Source: an uncultured Clostridia bacterium (GTDB lineage Bacteria; Bacillota; Clostridia; Peptostreptococcales; Anaerovoracaceae). Taken from it: a stretch of DNA of 64,000 nucleotides. Below, in pieces: positions 16,767 through 26,206 of the stretch. Both the position numbers and the translations under genes were made by a program. The stretch spans positions 62,001-126,000 of the forward strand of contig CAKQGQ010000006.1 in the NCBI GenBank assembly GCA_934233735.1, read 5' to 3'. Each line of letters opens with the position of its first letter. Positions within the stretch are counted from its first letter, which is position 1. A model generated the notes under the pieces. It was not told the origin of the DNA. It did not search any database and saw only the letters and a program-made list of their open reading frames with translations.

Positions 16767-17345
16767 TTATGAAAGATTCAAAATCTGTTTTACCGCGTTT
16801 TTCCCGTCGCGATACAAAGCATCTTCGTCAAGTTTAAGCGAGTCGATTGGTTCAAGTTCTTCGCCATCATTGCAGAAATATATCTGATGCGGCTTGGAAG
16901 AATCGTCCTTGGCTTCTTTGATTACGAGATCAACCGAAAATCCACTGTAATTACCAAAATCTGCGTCCTCACCAATCTCCTTGATGTAATCCTCGATGGT
17001 GCTTCTCTGTGTTTCGCTCAGCTCCATATCTTTGATTTCATCCCGTATACCCTTGACAAACGGGATATCCTCAACGCTCTCAAATTTGTTCTTCATTTCG
17101 CATTGAATTGCGACTGTATACCGCAGTTCTCCGTCCACCTCTTCCTCACTGAGAAGCGCGCTCTCCAAATTACGAATGTCATAAAAGTCTTCATAATTTA
17201 TCTTTACCCAATTTTCCGCCTCTTGCTGTGGCGTTAATGCCGCTTCCGGCTCTTTCTCCTCTGCACATCCGGAGAAAAGCAATGCTGTAATCAGCACCGC
17301 CGCCAAAAGCAACGCGCATTTTCCTCGACCTCTTTTATTTCTCAT
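16767..17345 (-). CDS. Secreted lipoprotein of unknown function
   Basis: 192 residues. A basic N-terminus (RNKRGRGK), hydrophobic core and lipobox LLFSGC predict a lipid-anchored protein with the modified Cys near residue 26. The mature part is acidic and alpha/beta, with no recognised domain (WVKINYEDFYDIRNLESALL; ETQRSTIEDYIKEIGED). Start 17345 has GGAGGGG eight bases upstream; the longer open frame would add an unlikely hydrophobic leader running through the promoter. Divergent from the giant surface protein gene, sharing an intergenic region of 203 bases. Confidence 0.85.
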   Translation of the reverse strand: MRNKRGRGKCALLLAAVLITALLFSGCAEEKEPEAALTPQQEAENWVKINYEDFYDIRNLESALLSEEEVDGELRYTVAIQCEMKNKFESVEDIPFVKGIRDEIKDMELSETQRSTIEDYIKEIGEDADFGNYSGFSVDLVIKEAKDDSSKPHQIYFCNDGEELEPIDSLKLDEDALYRDGKNAVKQILNLS

Positions 17346-17396
17346 CCTATTCCCCTCCATATTCGCGTTCGCGCAAATTGACTTTAACTTGCTTTC

Positions 17397-17425
17397 ACAA
17401 TACATGAGTAACGCCGTTTTGTCAA
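17397..17425 (-). promoter_or_regulatory. Sigma-A promoter of the lipoprotein gene
   Basis: Perfect TTGACA, 17-base spacer, TATTGT on the minus strand, about 50 bases before the ATG. Confidence 0.75.
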
Positions 17426-17481
17426 GCGCTATAATTGTAATAACCTCACTAAAATACTTGCATTCATTAAGGCGAAATTTC

Positions 17482-17510
17482 TTGCAAGGGACAGCAAGAT
17501 AAGGTAAAAT
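17482..17510 (+). promoter_or_regulatory. Sigma-A promoter of the giant surface protein gene
   Basis: TTGCAA, 17-base spacer, TAAAAT, 38 bases before the GTG start. Confidence 0.7.
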
Positions 17511-17548
17511 TATGGTAAGTATAATTAATAGTAGGAGGTAAAACATTC

Positions 17549-20500
17549 GTGAAGAAAAAAATCTTTAGTATTTTACTTGCATTTGCCATGTGTTTGACAA
17601 TGTTTCCGAACATGGCGTTTGCTGTAAATTCTGCGGGGGGGGGTACTGTCGATTTACCGGGTAACGGCACAGTTGACTCCCCCTATTTAATTTCCAGTGT
17701 AGCAGACCTGAAGACATTCAGAGATGCAGTCAACGATGGGCAGAATAAAATCTGTGCAAAGCTGACGAAAGATATTTTAGGAGACACTGAGTGGAAAGAC
17801 GCTTCCGAGGCTATCGGCACAGAAACGTACAATTATAACGGCTGTTTTGATGGTAATGGTCATCACATGCACTTTAGCATGAACACTAATAAGGAAAAGT
17901 TCGGGTTGTTCGGCTACATCGGACAATCAGGCATTGTACAGAATCTTGCTGTAAGGATGGGCAGCATCGCCGGTGAAAGCGGTGCGATTGCATATTCCAA
18001 TGCCGGAACGATTGCAAGCTGCAGTGTCTATGAATGGGATGATGACAAAACACTGGGGGGCGCTATAAACCGCGCACTGGATGATGTCGGATATAGTCCA
18101 AATGTTGGCGTGGCGATATATGGCAGACCTAAAGCAGCAGGTATCGTTAATCGAAATGAGAGCAGTGGTTCTGTTAAAGACTGCTATTTTGCAAGTCCTC
18201 TAGCGCTGTCCTATGTGGAAGATGATGATACCAGTTTGTGTGAGGCCGGAGGTCTGGTTTATCAGAATAACGGTAAAATTGAAAACAGCTGCTTCTTAGG
18301 AAATCTTTATTATAGCCGAAATTATAGAACCTGCTTTATAGATTGGGGGATTACATATAGTAATAGCGGTACAGTATCAAACTGCTATTTTTGGAATTAT
18401 AAAGATAAAGCTGAAGGTACAGGCGAGGGAACATACCTTACCACAGCGCAGTTTGAATCCGGTGAAGCAACTTATCTTCTGAACAACGGCAGAACCGGAG
18501 ATGCGGCTGCATGGAGACAAAACCTTGCTGGCAATGACGATGGAGTGGATGCTGACCGCGGTCCTATGCCGGACACTACGCACGGCTGCGTATATCGTGA
18601 AGGAGCAGAGGGAAACTATGCCTATTACAGCCTTATTCCTCACAAACATGGAGATACAGAGCTGACTGCGTGGAGCAAAACAGACTCTATGCCGACCGAA
18701 GCGGGCACTTACTACCTTACTAAGGATATGGCATTTGCTTCCGAAAATATCAGTACAGATGTATCGATTTGCCTGAACGGTCACACAATTACAGGCGAAA
18801 TTGCAGTACAGAACGGTGGTAAATTTACGCTGACAGATTGTAAGGAAGGTTCTTTTGACGGCAAAATAACTGTTGATAACGGCGGCGCATGTACTTTAAA
18901 TGAAGGCACCTTTCATGTTGAAGTTATAAACAATGGAGCTTTTGTAATAAATGACAGTACTCTTACAGGTAAAGATACCGCAGTTACAAACAATGGAACA
19001 TTTGAAATGAACGGCGGCAGCATTACCGGAAATACAAAAGGTGTTATAAATAACAGCAATATGAAGATTTCCGGTGCGGCTAATATTACCGGAAATACTG
19101 ACAGTAATCTGTATCTTGCCGATGGCAAAACCATAACTTTCGGTGAGCTTGATGAAAGAGCAGACATCGGTATTACAGCGGAAAAACAGGAAGACCTGAC
19201 CGGTGATGAAATGATATCCATATCTGCAAACGGTGCGGATAATCTCGACTGTATATCGGCAGATAATGCGGTTTCTTTTGAAATCTGCGTGAGTGGTGAG
19301 GGTCTTGCCCTGTGCAGATTTAAGGGACACGAACACTGCATCTGCGGACGTAATGCAAACAGTGAAGAAAGTGTTAAGGGGCATGAAACCCACGAAACGA
19401 AATCCTTTGAACAGTGGGTCAGCGGTGACAGCCTGCCTAAAACAAGCGGCACATATTACCTTACGAAGAATGTAACGCTTGACGCAACATGGCAGCCTCA
19501 GGCAGATGCAGATATCATTCTGTGCCTTAACGGTAAGACAATCACATATGAGGGTAAGGTGCTTGATTTGACAGGCGGCAAAGTGACAATCACAGACTGC
19601 GCGAAAAAATCATGGAAAATCGGAACAATAGATGCAGCCGCTGAAGCAGCCGACGTTGCAGAGGGCGGCACATTCATTTTATACGGAGGCAAGCTGGCAG
19701 GCAAAAACGGTATTGGCATTAGCGGTGCATTTGAAATGTACGGCGGCACCATTACAGGCAGCACCAATAGCGGTGTCCGTTTGAATAATAACGCTGAATT
19801 TACGATGTACGGCGGCGCTATTACAGGTAATGCCAACCCTAAGTATGGTTATGGTGCAGGCGTCAGAATCGAAGGCGGTAAATTCACTATGAATGGCGGC
19901 TGCATTACTGAGAACTCTATAGAAAGCTATGGCTCAGGCGGCGGTGTGTATGCTGCGTATCAAACAAACTTTATCATGAATGGAGGTACAATCAGCCGCA
20001 ACACGCTTGGAACAAACAGTGAAGGCGGCGGTGTATATGCCTTTGGAACCTTTGAAATGAACAATGGTGAAATCATAGATAACAGCACTGATGGCACAGG
20101 CGGCGGCGTATATCACAGAGGATGGGACAATTACCCTGCGGGCTCGTCGAAATTCATTATGCGCGGCGGCAGGATTACCGGAAACACTGCTAATGCTTTG
20201 ACTGGCGGCAAAACTTATGATACCGGGGCAGGCGTATATGTTGACACTTCGGGATATTTCTGTATTGAGAAAAATCCTGATACTGATATTATAATCACCG
20301 GCAATACTAAAAAAGACTCCGGAGCTGAAAAAAATGTCTATCTGTATTATAAGAAAACTACAGGCATGGATGCCAATACCGGTCAGATGATGTATATCAC
20401 TGCTCCGCTTACAGGCACAATCCGAATGGGCGTGACTACGGTAAAAACATTGACCAACTCCGGTATAGCCATAGCAACATTTGATGATGAGAAATATATA

Positions 20501-23287
20501 AGCGGTGTTAAACTGTATGATGTTTTCAAAAGCGATGCAGGCTCAGACTATATAGCAGCACGATATACCGAAACATCGAAAGACATTGTTTTAAAAAATC
20601 ACTCGATACATAACTACTCTGTATATGAAGCTTCAGGCAGTACAATTACGGAAAAATGCAGCGAGTGCGGACAAAGCGGGGGCACATTGACAATCAGCAA
20701 GCCGGAGTGTGAAATATACAACGACGGAAAATCTCTTAATGCGGTTTTAACTGCAAGCAATGACTGGGCAGGAACGGCAGTTGATAAACTTACCATATCC
20801 TATGCAGATAAGAATGGCAACGACTTAGAATCTGTTCCAGCCGATGCCGGTGACTATACCGCTTCTGTTACTGTCGGAGACGCTGTTGCAAATGTAAGTT
20901 ACACGATTGCACCGAAAGAACTTACCAATCCGACCATTGAGGTTGAAGCCGGCAGCAAATACAATTACGGCAAGGAACTGACGCCGAAGGTTACTGTTAA
21001 GGACGGAGACAAAGAAATATCTGCTGACGAATACAATATCTCTTACGAAAACAATATTAATGCAGGTGTAGCTACCGTAAAAATCACAGATAAGGAAGGC
21101 GGCAACTACATTATCAGCGGCAGTACGACATTCACAATCGACCGTAACGAATATCTCGGAAGCAAGAGTGCCGCTGTCACCGTGCGCAATGGTAACATCA
21201 ATACAAATGTGACCGTACCACTTCCTGATCTGCCTGACGGCGCAGTGTACAATACACCTGCCACGACCGCATCATTCATTTCGAATATGAATGTGTCCGG
21301 AACAACTCTGACTTTCAGTACTACAGCGCAGCCGGACGACACGAAGGCGGAAATCACGATTCCTGTCTCCGAATCGAAGAACTATAACGGTTATACTGTT
21401 ACAGTGTCCGTCACTATCAAGGACAAGGATAAGGACAACATCTCAATGACCGTTTCACAGACCGGATGCACCTATGGCGAGACATTGCCTGACTATACTT
21501 TGCAGGGCAGACCGCAAACTGCGGGTGAAGATACTGTCCTTTACAGCGGTACACTTGCCAAAGGCGGCAGCTATACTGCCCAAGCAGCAAAACCAACCGA
21601 AGCAGGCAGCTACACAATAACGGTAAGATGTGAGACTGAAGATACTATTTATACCGCTGCAGCGAATTTTGAAATTAAAACAAAATCGGTAACTGCCGGT
21701 ATGATTGCCGACATGGAGGCTGTAGACTATAATACGAAGGCACATAATCCGATACCGGAAATTAAGGATGGCAATGCGATACTGACAGCAGGAGAAGACT
21801 TTACTTTCTCTTACGGAGAAAATACTAATGCGGGTATCGGAACGGTTACCATCAGCGGCAAAGGCAACTATTCCGGTACTGCAAACAAGAATTTCACGAT
21901 TAACAAGGCCGGACAGTCAGCCCTGATCTTCCTCGGCAATAAAACCACGACTTATGGCATAGATCTGCTACTGAGCGTAAGCGGCGGCAGCACGAATGGC
22001 GAAATCACTTACGAAATCGTTACCGACGGTACATGTACCGGAGCTGCAACAATCGTTGACGGTAAGCTTCAACCGACCAAGGCAGGTACCGTAAAAGTGA
22101 AAGCAACTATGGCAGGTAATGATAATTACAATGCAGTAAGTGCAACCGAAGCATTCACTATCAATACGGCGACAATCGATCTGAGTTCTATTGCTTGGAC
22201 GCAAACCCGCAGTTTCCCTTATGACGGAACTGCACATCAGGTTGCGTTGACAGGTTTACCTGAGACTGTAACTGGTGTCACCTACACGGATAACGAAAAA
22301 ACTTATGCAGGAAGTTACACCGCGACAGCAGCTTTGAAATACGATAATAACAATTATGAATTATCAACAAATGTTCCTGACTGCACTTGGAGCATTACCG
22401 CAATAAACGACCCGGCTGTAATCACAGACACAGCGAAAGTCAACAGAGGCAGCAAAATTGACCTTAGTAAAAATATAACCGGTGCAAAAGGTGAAATCTC
22501 CTATCAGATTGAGACTGTGCTTGATGGATGTTCGATTGATGCTTCCACCGGCACATTCACCGCGGGAACTGCGGTCGGCACATGCACTGTCACAGTCACC
22601 GTCGCACCGAAGGATATAAACGGCGATGGTATTCCTGAATACAGTGGCACAACCGGTACGATTACTATCACAGTTACCAAAAGCTCCTCTTCAGGCGGCG
22701 GTGGATTCCTCCCTGCACAAAAACCTGAAGTTATAACGGGAATCGGCGGCAAGACAGATTTATCGACGGACGGAACAACCATTACCATCACACCTGACGA
22801 AGGTAAGGAAATAGATAAGGTTCTTGTCAATGGTAAGGATCTCGGTGCAGTTACAGAAGTCAAAGATTTAAAAACGGGTGATAAAGTCGAGGTTATTTTT
22901 AAAGACCAAGCCGCAGAACCTCCTGCCGAAAACCTTGACAGCAAAGTAAAAGCTGCATTAAAGGATTTAACTGTAAAAGCGCGTTCCAAGAAGACTGCAA
23001 ATGGAAATATCCGCGTCAATGCGATTGTTTCTTTCACAGATGCGCTTCCTTCCGGATATACGGTAAAATATAAATATTATCGTTCCACAAAAATGAAATC
23101 CGGCTATAAATTTATGACAGCGAAAAATAAAAAGTATTATATCAACACAAAAGGTACAAAATCTACCAGATATTATTACAAACTTCGCGTCGCAGTTTAT
23201 AATAAGGATGGAAAAATGATTGCACAAACGGCACTCAAGCAGTGTAAATATGCAACCAGAATATGGACTTCTAAAAAGAAGTCTTAG
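17549..23287 (+). CDS. Giant secreted surface protein with beta-helix and Ig/MBG-type repeats
   Basis: 1912 residues. A GTG start follows AGGAGG. Signal peptide 1-26 (cut after MAFA). A GLUG-like region (GTVDSPYLISSVADLKTFRDAV; LFGYIGQSGIVQNLAVRMGSIAG) is followed by two modules of the pattern YYLTK-x-VxL...LCLNGKTIT. Between and after these runs a parallel beta-helix with repeats of FxMxGGxITGN (about 440-950). Next come several beta-sandwich repeats (TYGETLPDYTL; KAEITIPVSESKNYNGYTVTVSVTI), a Gly/Ser linker (SSSGGGGF), and a C-terminal FN3-like domain (YKYYRSTKMKSGYKFMTAKNKKYY) like that ending the nucleotidases at 48-52 kb. No LPxTG motif is visible. A likely adhesin or glycan-contacting protein. 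Residues 29-32 are encoded by a run of nine G, which could switch the gene. Confidence 0.93.
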   Translation: MKKKIFSILLAFAMCLTMFPNMAFAVNSAGGGTVDLPGNGTVDSPYLISSVADLKTFRDAVNDGQNKICAKLTKDILGDTEWKDASEAIGTETYNYNGCFDGNGHHMHFSMNTNKEKFGLFGYIGQSGIVQNLAVRMGSIAGESGAIAYSNAGTIASCSVYEWDDDKTLGGAINRALDDVGYSPNVGVAIYGRPKAAGIVNRNESSGSVKDCYFASPLALSYVEDDDTSLCEAGGLVYQNNGKIENSCFLGNLYYSRNYRTCFIDWGITYSNSGTVSNCYFWNYKDKAEGTGEGTYLTTAQFESGEATYLLNNGRTGDAAAWRQNLAGNDDGVDADRGPMPDTTHGCVYREGAEGNYAYYSLIPHKHGDTELTAWSKTDSMPTEAGTYYLTKDMAFASENISTDVSICLNGHTITGEIAVQNGGKFTLTDCKEGSFDGKITVDNGGACTLNEGTFHVEVINNGAFVINDSTLTGKDTAVTNNGTFEMNGGSITGNTKGVINNSNMKISGAANITGNTDSNLYLADGKTITFGELDERADIGITAEKQEDLTGDEMISISANGADNLDCISADNAVSFEICVSGEGLALCRFKGHEHCICGRNANSEESVKGHETHETKSFEQWVSGDSLPKTSGTYYLTKNVTLDATWQPQADADIILCLNGKTITYEGKVLDLTGGKVTITDCAKKSWKIGTIDAAAEAADVAEGGTFILYGGKLAGKNGIGISGAFEMYGGTITGSTNSGVRLNNNAEFTMYGGAITGNANPKYGYGAGVRIEGGKFTMNGGCITENSIESYGSGGGVYAAYQTNFIMNGGTISRNTLGTNSEGGGVYAFGTFEMNNGEIIDNSTDGTGGGVYHRGWDNYPAGSSKFIMRGGRITGNTANALTGGKTYDTGAGVYVDTSGYFCIEKNPDTDIIITGNTKKDSGAEKNVYLYYKKTTGMDANTGQMMYITAPLTGTIRMGVTTVKTLTNSGIAIATFDDEKYISGVKLYDVFKSDAGSDYIAARYTETSKDIVLKNHSIHNYSVYEASGSTITEKCSECGQSGGTLTISKPECEIYNDGKSLNAVLTASNDWAGTAVDKLTISYADKNGNDLESVPADAGDYTASVTVGDAVANVSYTIAPKELTNPTIEVEAGSKYNYGKELTPKVTVKDGDKEISADEYNISYENNINAGVATVKITDKEGGNYIISGSTTFTIDRNEYLGSKSAAVTVRNGNINTNVTVPLPDLPDGAVYNTPATTASFISNMNVSGTTLTFSTTAQPDDTKAEITIPVSESKNYNGYTVTVSVTIKDKDKDNISMTVSQTGCTYGETLPDYTLQGRPQTAGEDTVLYSGTLAKGGSYTAQAAKPTEAGSYTITVRCETEDTIYTAAANFEIKTKSVTAGMIADMEAVDYNTKAHNPIPEIKDGNAILTAGEDFTFSYGENTNAGIGTVTISGKGNYSGTANKNFTINKAGQSALIFLGNKTTTYGIDLLLSVSGGSTNGEITYEIVTDGTCTGAATIVDGKLQPTKAGTVKVKATMAGNDNYNAVSATEAFTINTATIDLSSIAWTQTRSFPYDGTAHQVALTGLPETVTGVTYTDNEKTYAGSYTATAALKYDNNNYELSTNVPDCTWSITAINDPAVITDTAKVNRGSKIDLSKNITGAKGEISYQIETVLDGCSIDASTGTFTAGTAVGTCTVTVTVAPKDINGDGIPEYSGTTGTITITVTKSSSSGGGGFLPAQKPEVITGIGGKTDLSTDGTTITITPDEGKEIDKVLVNGKDLGAVTEVKDLKTGDKVEVIFKDQAAEPPAENLDSKVKAALKDLTVKARSKKTANGNIRVNAIVSFTDALPSGYTVKYKYYRSTKMKSGYKFMTAKNKKYYINTKGTKSTRYYYKLRVAVYNKDGKMIAQTALKQCKYATRIWTSKKKS
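17635..17643 (+). repeat. Homopolymer G9 inside the surface protein gene
   Basis: Nine consecutive G at codons 29-32, just after the signal peptide. By reading the alternative frames, gain of one G gives TAA about ten codons on, and loss of one G gives TAA about 18 codons on. Either slip would therefore silence the protein. Confidence 0.95.
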
Positions 23288-23332
23288 GAAAAGCAAATTC
23301 TGAGACATAGCAAAACAAAGAACGGCTAATTT

Positions 23333-23390
23333 AAAAAGCTCCGATTAAGGCGAAGGGAATCAAATCCACTTTCCTTAAAAGGAGCTTTTT
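23333..23390. terminator. Bidirectional terminator between the surface protein gene and secA
   Basis: AAAAAGCTCC and GGAGCTTTTT form the outer stem, and TTAAGG/CCTTAA extend it inside. A and T runs on both flanks allow use in both directions, serving two convergent genes. Confidence 0.92.
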
Positions 23391-23399
23391 ATTATACGC

Positions 23400-26186
23400 T
23401 TACTGTTCCAAATCCTTATTCATGCAGCAGTTTTTATACTTCTTGCCGCTTCCGCACGGACACGGATCGTTTCTGCCAACCTTCGGCTGCTCTCTTCTGA
23501 AAGTTTCCGGTTTGCGCGCATCCTCAGGCTTCGGAGCCGCCTGAGGCATCTGTCCCGAACCGGAAGCAAGTGCCGGACCTCTTCTGACATTCATTTCTGA
23601 CGACTCGAAATCTTCCTTCTTGTTTTCGCCTCCGGAAATAACCTGTTTACGCTGCGCTCTTGTATTCACCGTAACGCCGAAGCAGTATCTTACGGTTTCT
23701 TCCTTGATGTCGCCGATCATTTCTTCGAACATGTCGAAGCCTTCGTTTGAATATGCAATTGCCGGGTCGATGTGGCCGAGGGAACGGAGACCGATGCCCT
23801 GTTTCAAATCGTCCATTGCGTCGATGTGATCCATCCAGCGGTTATCAACTACACGAAGAAGAATCATCTTCTCGACTTCTCTCATCTGCTCCTGTCCGAT
23901 TTCCGCTTCCTTTTCATCATAGAGTCTGTTAAATTCCGCAACGACATCTTCCTCCAGCTTATCCGGGGTGAGCTGCTGAATACCCGCCTCATCATACTTC
24001 ATGCCTGTGAATCTGTCGGTGAGTCTCTTCAGGTTCTTATTCATCAGATCAAAATCCCATTCTTCCGCAAACTTACTGCCTACGGTGATAGGCACTACGA
24101 TGCTGTGAATGAGGTCTTCCATCATTTCCGTGATGTAGGACTTGATGTCGTCGCCGAAAAGTACCTTGCGGCGCTGGTCGTAAATAACCTCTCTCTGTTT
24201 GTTCATAACATTGTCATACTGAAGAACATATTTACGAATTTCAAAGTTGCGGCTTTCTACCTTCTTCTGTGCGCTCTCTATTGTCTTGGAAAGCATTCCG
24301 GCAGCCAAAGCTTCCTCCTGCATTCCGAATTTATTCATAACTCCCTGGATTCTCTCTCCGCCGAAAAGACGCATCAAATCGTCCTCCAGCGATATGAAGA
24401 ACTGCGTCTGACCCGGGTCTCCCTGACGGCCGGAACGACCTCTGAGCTGATTATCAATACGTCTGGATTCGTGTCTTTCCGTACCGATGATGCAAAGACC
24501 GCCGAGCTCTCTTACCTTCTGCTGTTCTTCGGCTCTTTCCGCCTTGAATTTCTCAAGCAGCTCGCCGAAAACCTTTCTTGCATTTAAAAGCTCCTCGTCA
24601 TCGCTTGTCACAAAGCTCGTCGCAAAGGAAATCTGCTCCTCTGTATAACCCTGATTCTTCATTTCGCGTTTTGCTTCAAATTCCGGGTTGCCGCCGAGGA
24701 TAATATCGGTACCACGACCTGCCATGTTGGTTGCGATGGTTACCGCGCCAAGACGACCTGCTTCTGCAACGATTTCCGCTTCCTTTTCGTGCTGCTTTGC
24801 GTTGAGGACATTGTGCTTAACGCCGCGCTTCTTCAGCATATCACTGATTCTTTCGGAATTTTCAATCGAAATCGTACCGACAAGCACCGGCTGTCCGGTT
24901 GCATGCGCTTCCGCAATTCTGTCCGCGATTGCATGGAACTTCGCAGGCTCCTTCGCGAAAATCGCATCGTCGAGGTCTTCTCTGATTACCGGCTTATTCG
25001 TCGGAATCACAACTACGTCCATGTTGTAGATTTCACGGAATTCGTCTTCTTCTGTCTTTGCGGTACCTGTCATACCGGCAAGCTTGTTATACATTCTGAA
25101 ATAGTTCTGAAGCGTGATGGTCGCAAGGGTCTTTGACTCGGAACGAACCAAAACGCCTTCTTTGGCTTCGATTGCCTGATGCAGACCGTTGCTGTATCTT
25201 CTTCCGAACATCAGACGACCTGTGAATTCATCAACGATGACGATTTCACCGTCTTTTACGATATAGTCCACATCGCGTTTCATGATTGCTTTTGCTTTCA
25301 AAGCTTCTACAACGTGATGGTTGATTTCCATGTTTTCAGGGTCACCAAAGTTTTCAATATCAAAGAATTTCTCCGCCTTGGTAACACCTTCGTCGGTAAG
25401 GCTGACTCTCTTTTCCTTTTCTTCAATCGTATAATCCGCATCCTCGCCTTCGCGCAAAGTGTTCACGAATTTGTTCGCGATACGATAAAGGTCGGTGGAG
25501 TCGTCTCCCTGTCCGGAAATGATGAGCGGTGTTCTTGCTTCATCGATTAAGATGGAGTCAACTTCGTCGATGATCGCATAGTTCAGATCCCGCTGCGTAA
25601 GCTGGTCAGCGTAGATAACCATGTTGTCACGCAGATAATCGAAACCGAATTCGTTGTTTGTTCCGTAAGTAATGTCGGCTCTGTATGCCGCTTTTCTTGT
25701 CCTGTCACTGATTCCGTGAATTACGCAGCCAACCGTCATGCCGAGGAAGGTGTAGATTTTTCCCATCCATTCCGCGTCACGCTTTGCCAGGTAGTCATTA
25801 ACTGTGATAACATGAACGCCTTTTCCTTCCAGCGCATTCAGATATGCCGGGAGAGTAGCAACCAAGGTTTTACCTTCACCTGTTTTCATTTCGGAGATTC
25901 TGCCCTGATGAAGTGCGATACCACCGATAACCTGTACCTTGAAGTGCTTCATTCCGACGCTTCTCCACGCTGCCTCTCTGCACACCGCAAAAGCCTCCGG
26001 CAAAAGGTCGTCTATCGTTTCGCCCTTTGTCAGTCTTTCGCGAAACTCCGCAGTCTTTCCTCTCAATTCTTCGTCAGTCAACGCAGCCATCGCTCCGTCC
26101 AGCTCCATGACCTTATCTGCAATTTTTTCAATCTTTTTTACTTCTTTGGTATTCAAATCACCAAAGATTTTTTCCATTAATCCCAT
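23400..26186 (-). CDS. secA: Preprotein translocase ATPase SecA
   Basis: 928 residues, full length. It powers export of unfolded proteins through SecYEG. Seen: the Q-motif/Walker A region MKTGEGKTLVATLPAYLNAL, Walker B AIIDEVDSILIDEARTPLIISG, DEFTGRLMFGRRYSNGLHQAI, the helicase motif ITIATNMAGRGTDIILGG, and a C-terminal zinc motif NDPCPCGSGKKYKNCC. The linker before it is Ala/Pro/Gly-rich. ATG 26186 has GGGG about 10 bases upstream; an ATG three codons later is an alternative. It follows the HlyC/CorC gene by 20 bases and is probably co-transcribed. Confidence 0.98.
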   Translation of the reverse strand: MGLMEKIFGDLNTKEVKKIEKIADKVMELDGAMAALTDEELRGKTAEFRERLTKGETIDDLLPEAFAVCREAAWRSVGMKHFKVQVIGGIALHQGRISEMKTGEGKTLVATLPAYLNALEGKGVHVITVNDYLAKRDAEWMGKIYTFLGMTVGCVIHGISDRTRKAAYRADITYGTNNEFGFDYLRDNMVIYADQLTQRDLNYAIIDEVDSILIDEARTPLIISGQGDDSTDLYRIANKFVNTLREGEDADYTIEEKEKRVSLTDEGVTKAEKFFDIENFGDPENMEINHHVVEALKAKAIMKRDVDYIVKDGEIVIVDEFTGRLMFGRRYSNGLHQAIEAKEGVLVRSESKTLATITLQNYFRMYNKLAGMTGTAKTEEDEFREIYNMDVVVIPTNKPVIREDLDDAIFAKEPAKFHAIADRIAEAHATGQPVLVGTISIENSERISDMLKKRGVKHNVLNAKQHEKEAEIVAEAGRLGAVTIATNMAGRGTDIILGGNPEFEAKREMKNQGYTEEQISFATSFVTSDDEELLNARKVFGELLEKFKAERAEEQQKVRELGGLCIIGTERHESRRIDNQLRGRSGRQGDPGQTQFFISLEDDLMRLFGGERIQGVMNKFGMQEEALAAGMLSKTIESAQKKVESRNFEIRKYVLQYDNVMNKQREVIYDQRRKVLFGDDIKSYITEMMEDLIHSIVVPITVGSKFAEEWDFDLMNKNLKRLTDRFTGMKYDEAGIQQLTPDKLEEDVVAEFNRLYDEKEAEIGQEQMREVEKMILLRVVDNRWMDHIDAMDDLKQGIGLRSLGHIDPAIAYSNEGFDMFEEMIGDIKEETVRYCFGVTVNTRAQRKQVISGGENKKEDFESSEMNVRRGPALASGSGQMPQAAPKPEDARKPETFRREQPKVGRNDPCPCGSGKKYKNCCMNKDLEQ

Positions 26187-26206
26187 CAGGTGTTTTCCCC
26201 TTTCTT

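Noticed and set aside
18053..18060. Second G-run in the giant surface protein gene
   Set aside because: Only six G; too short to argue for slippage compared with the G9 tract.
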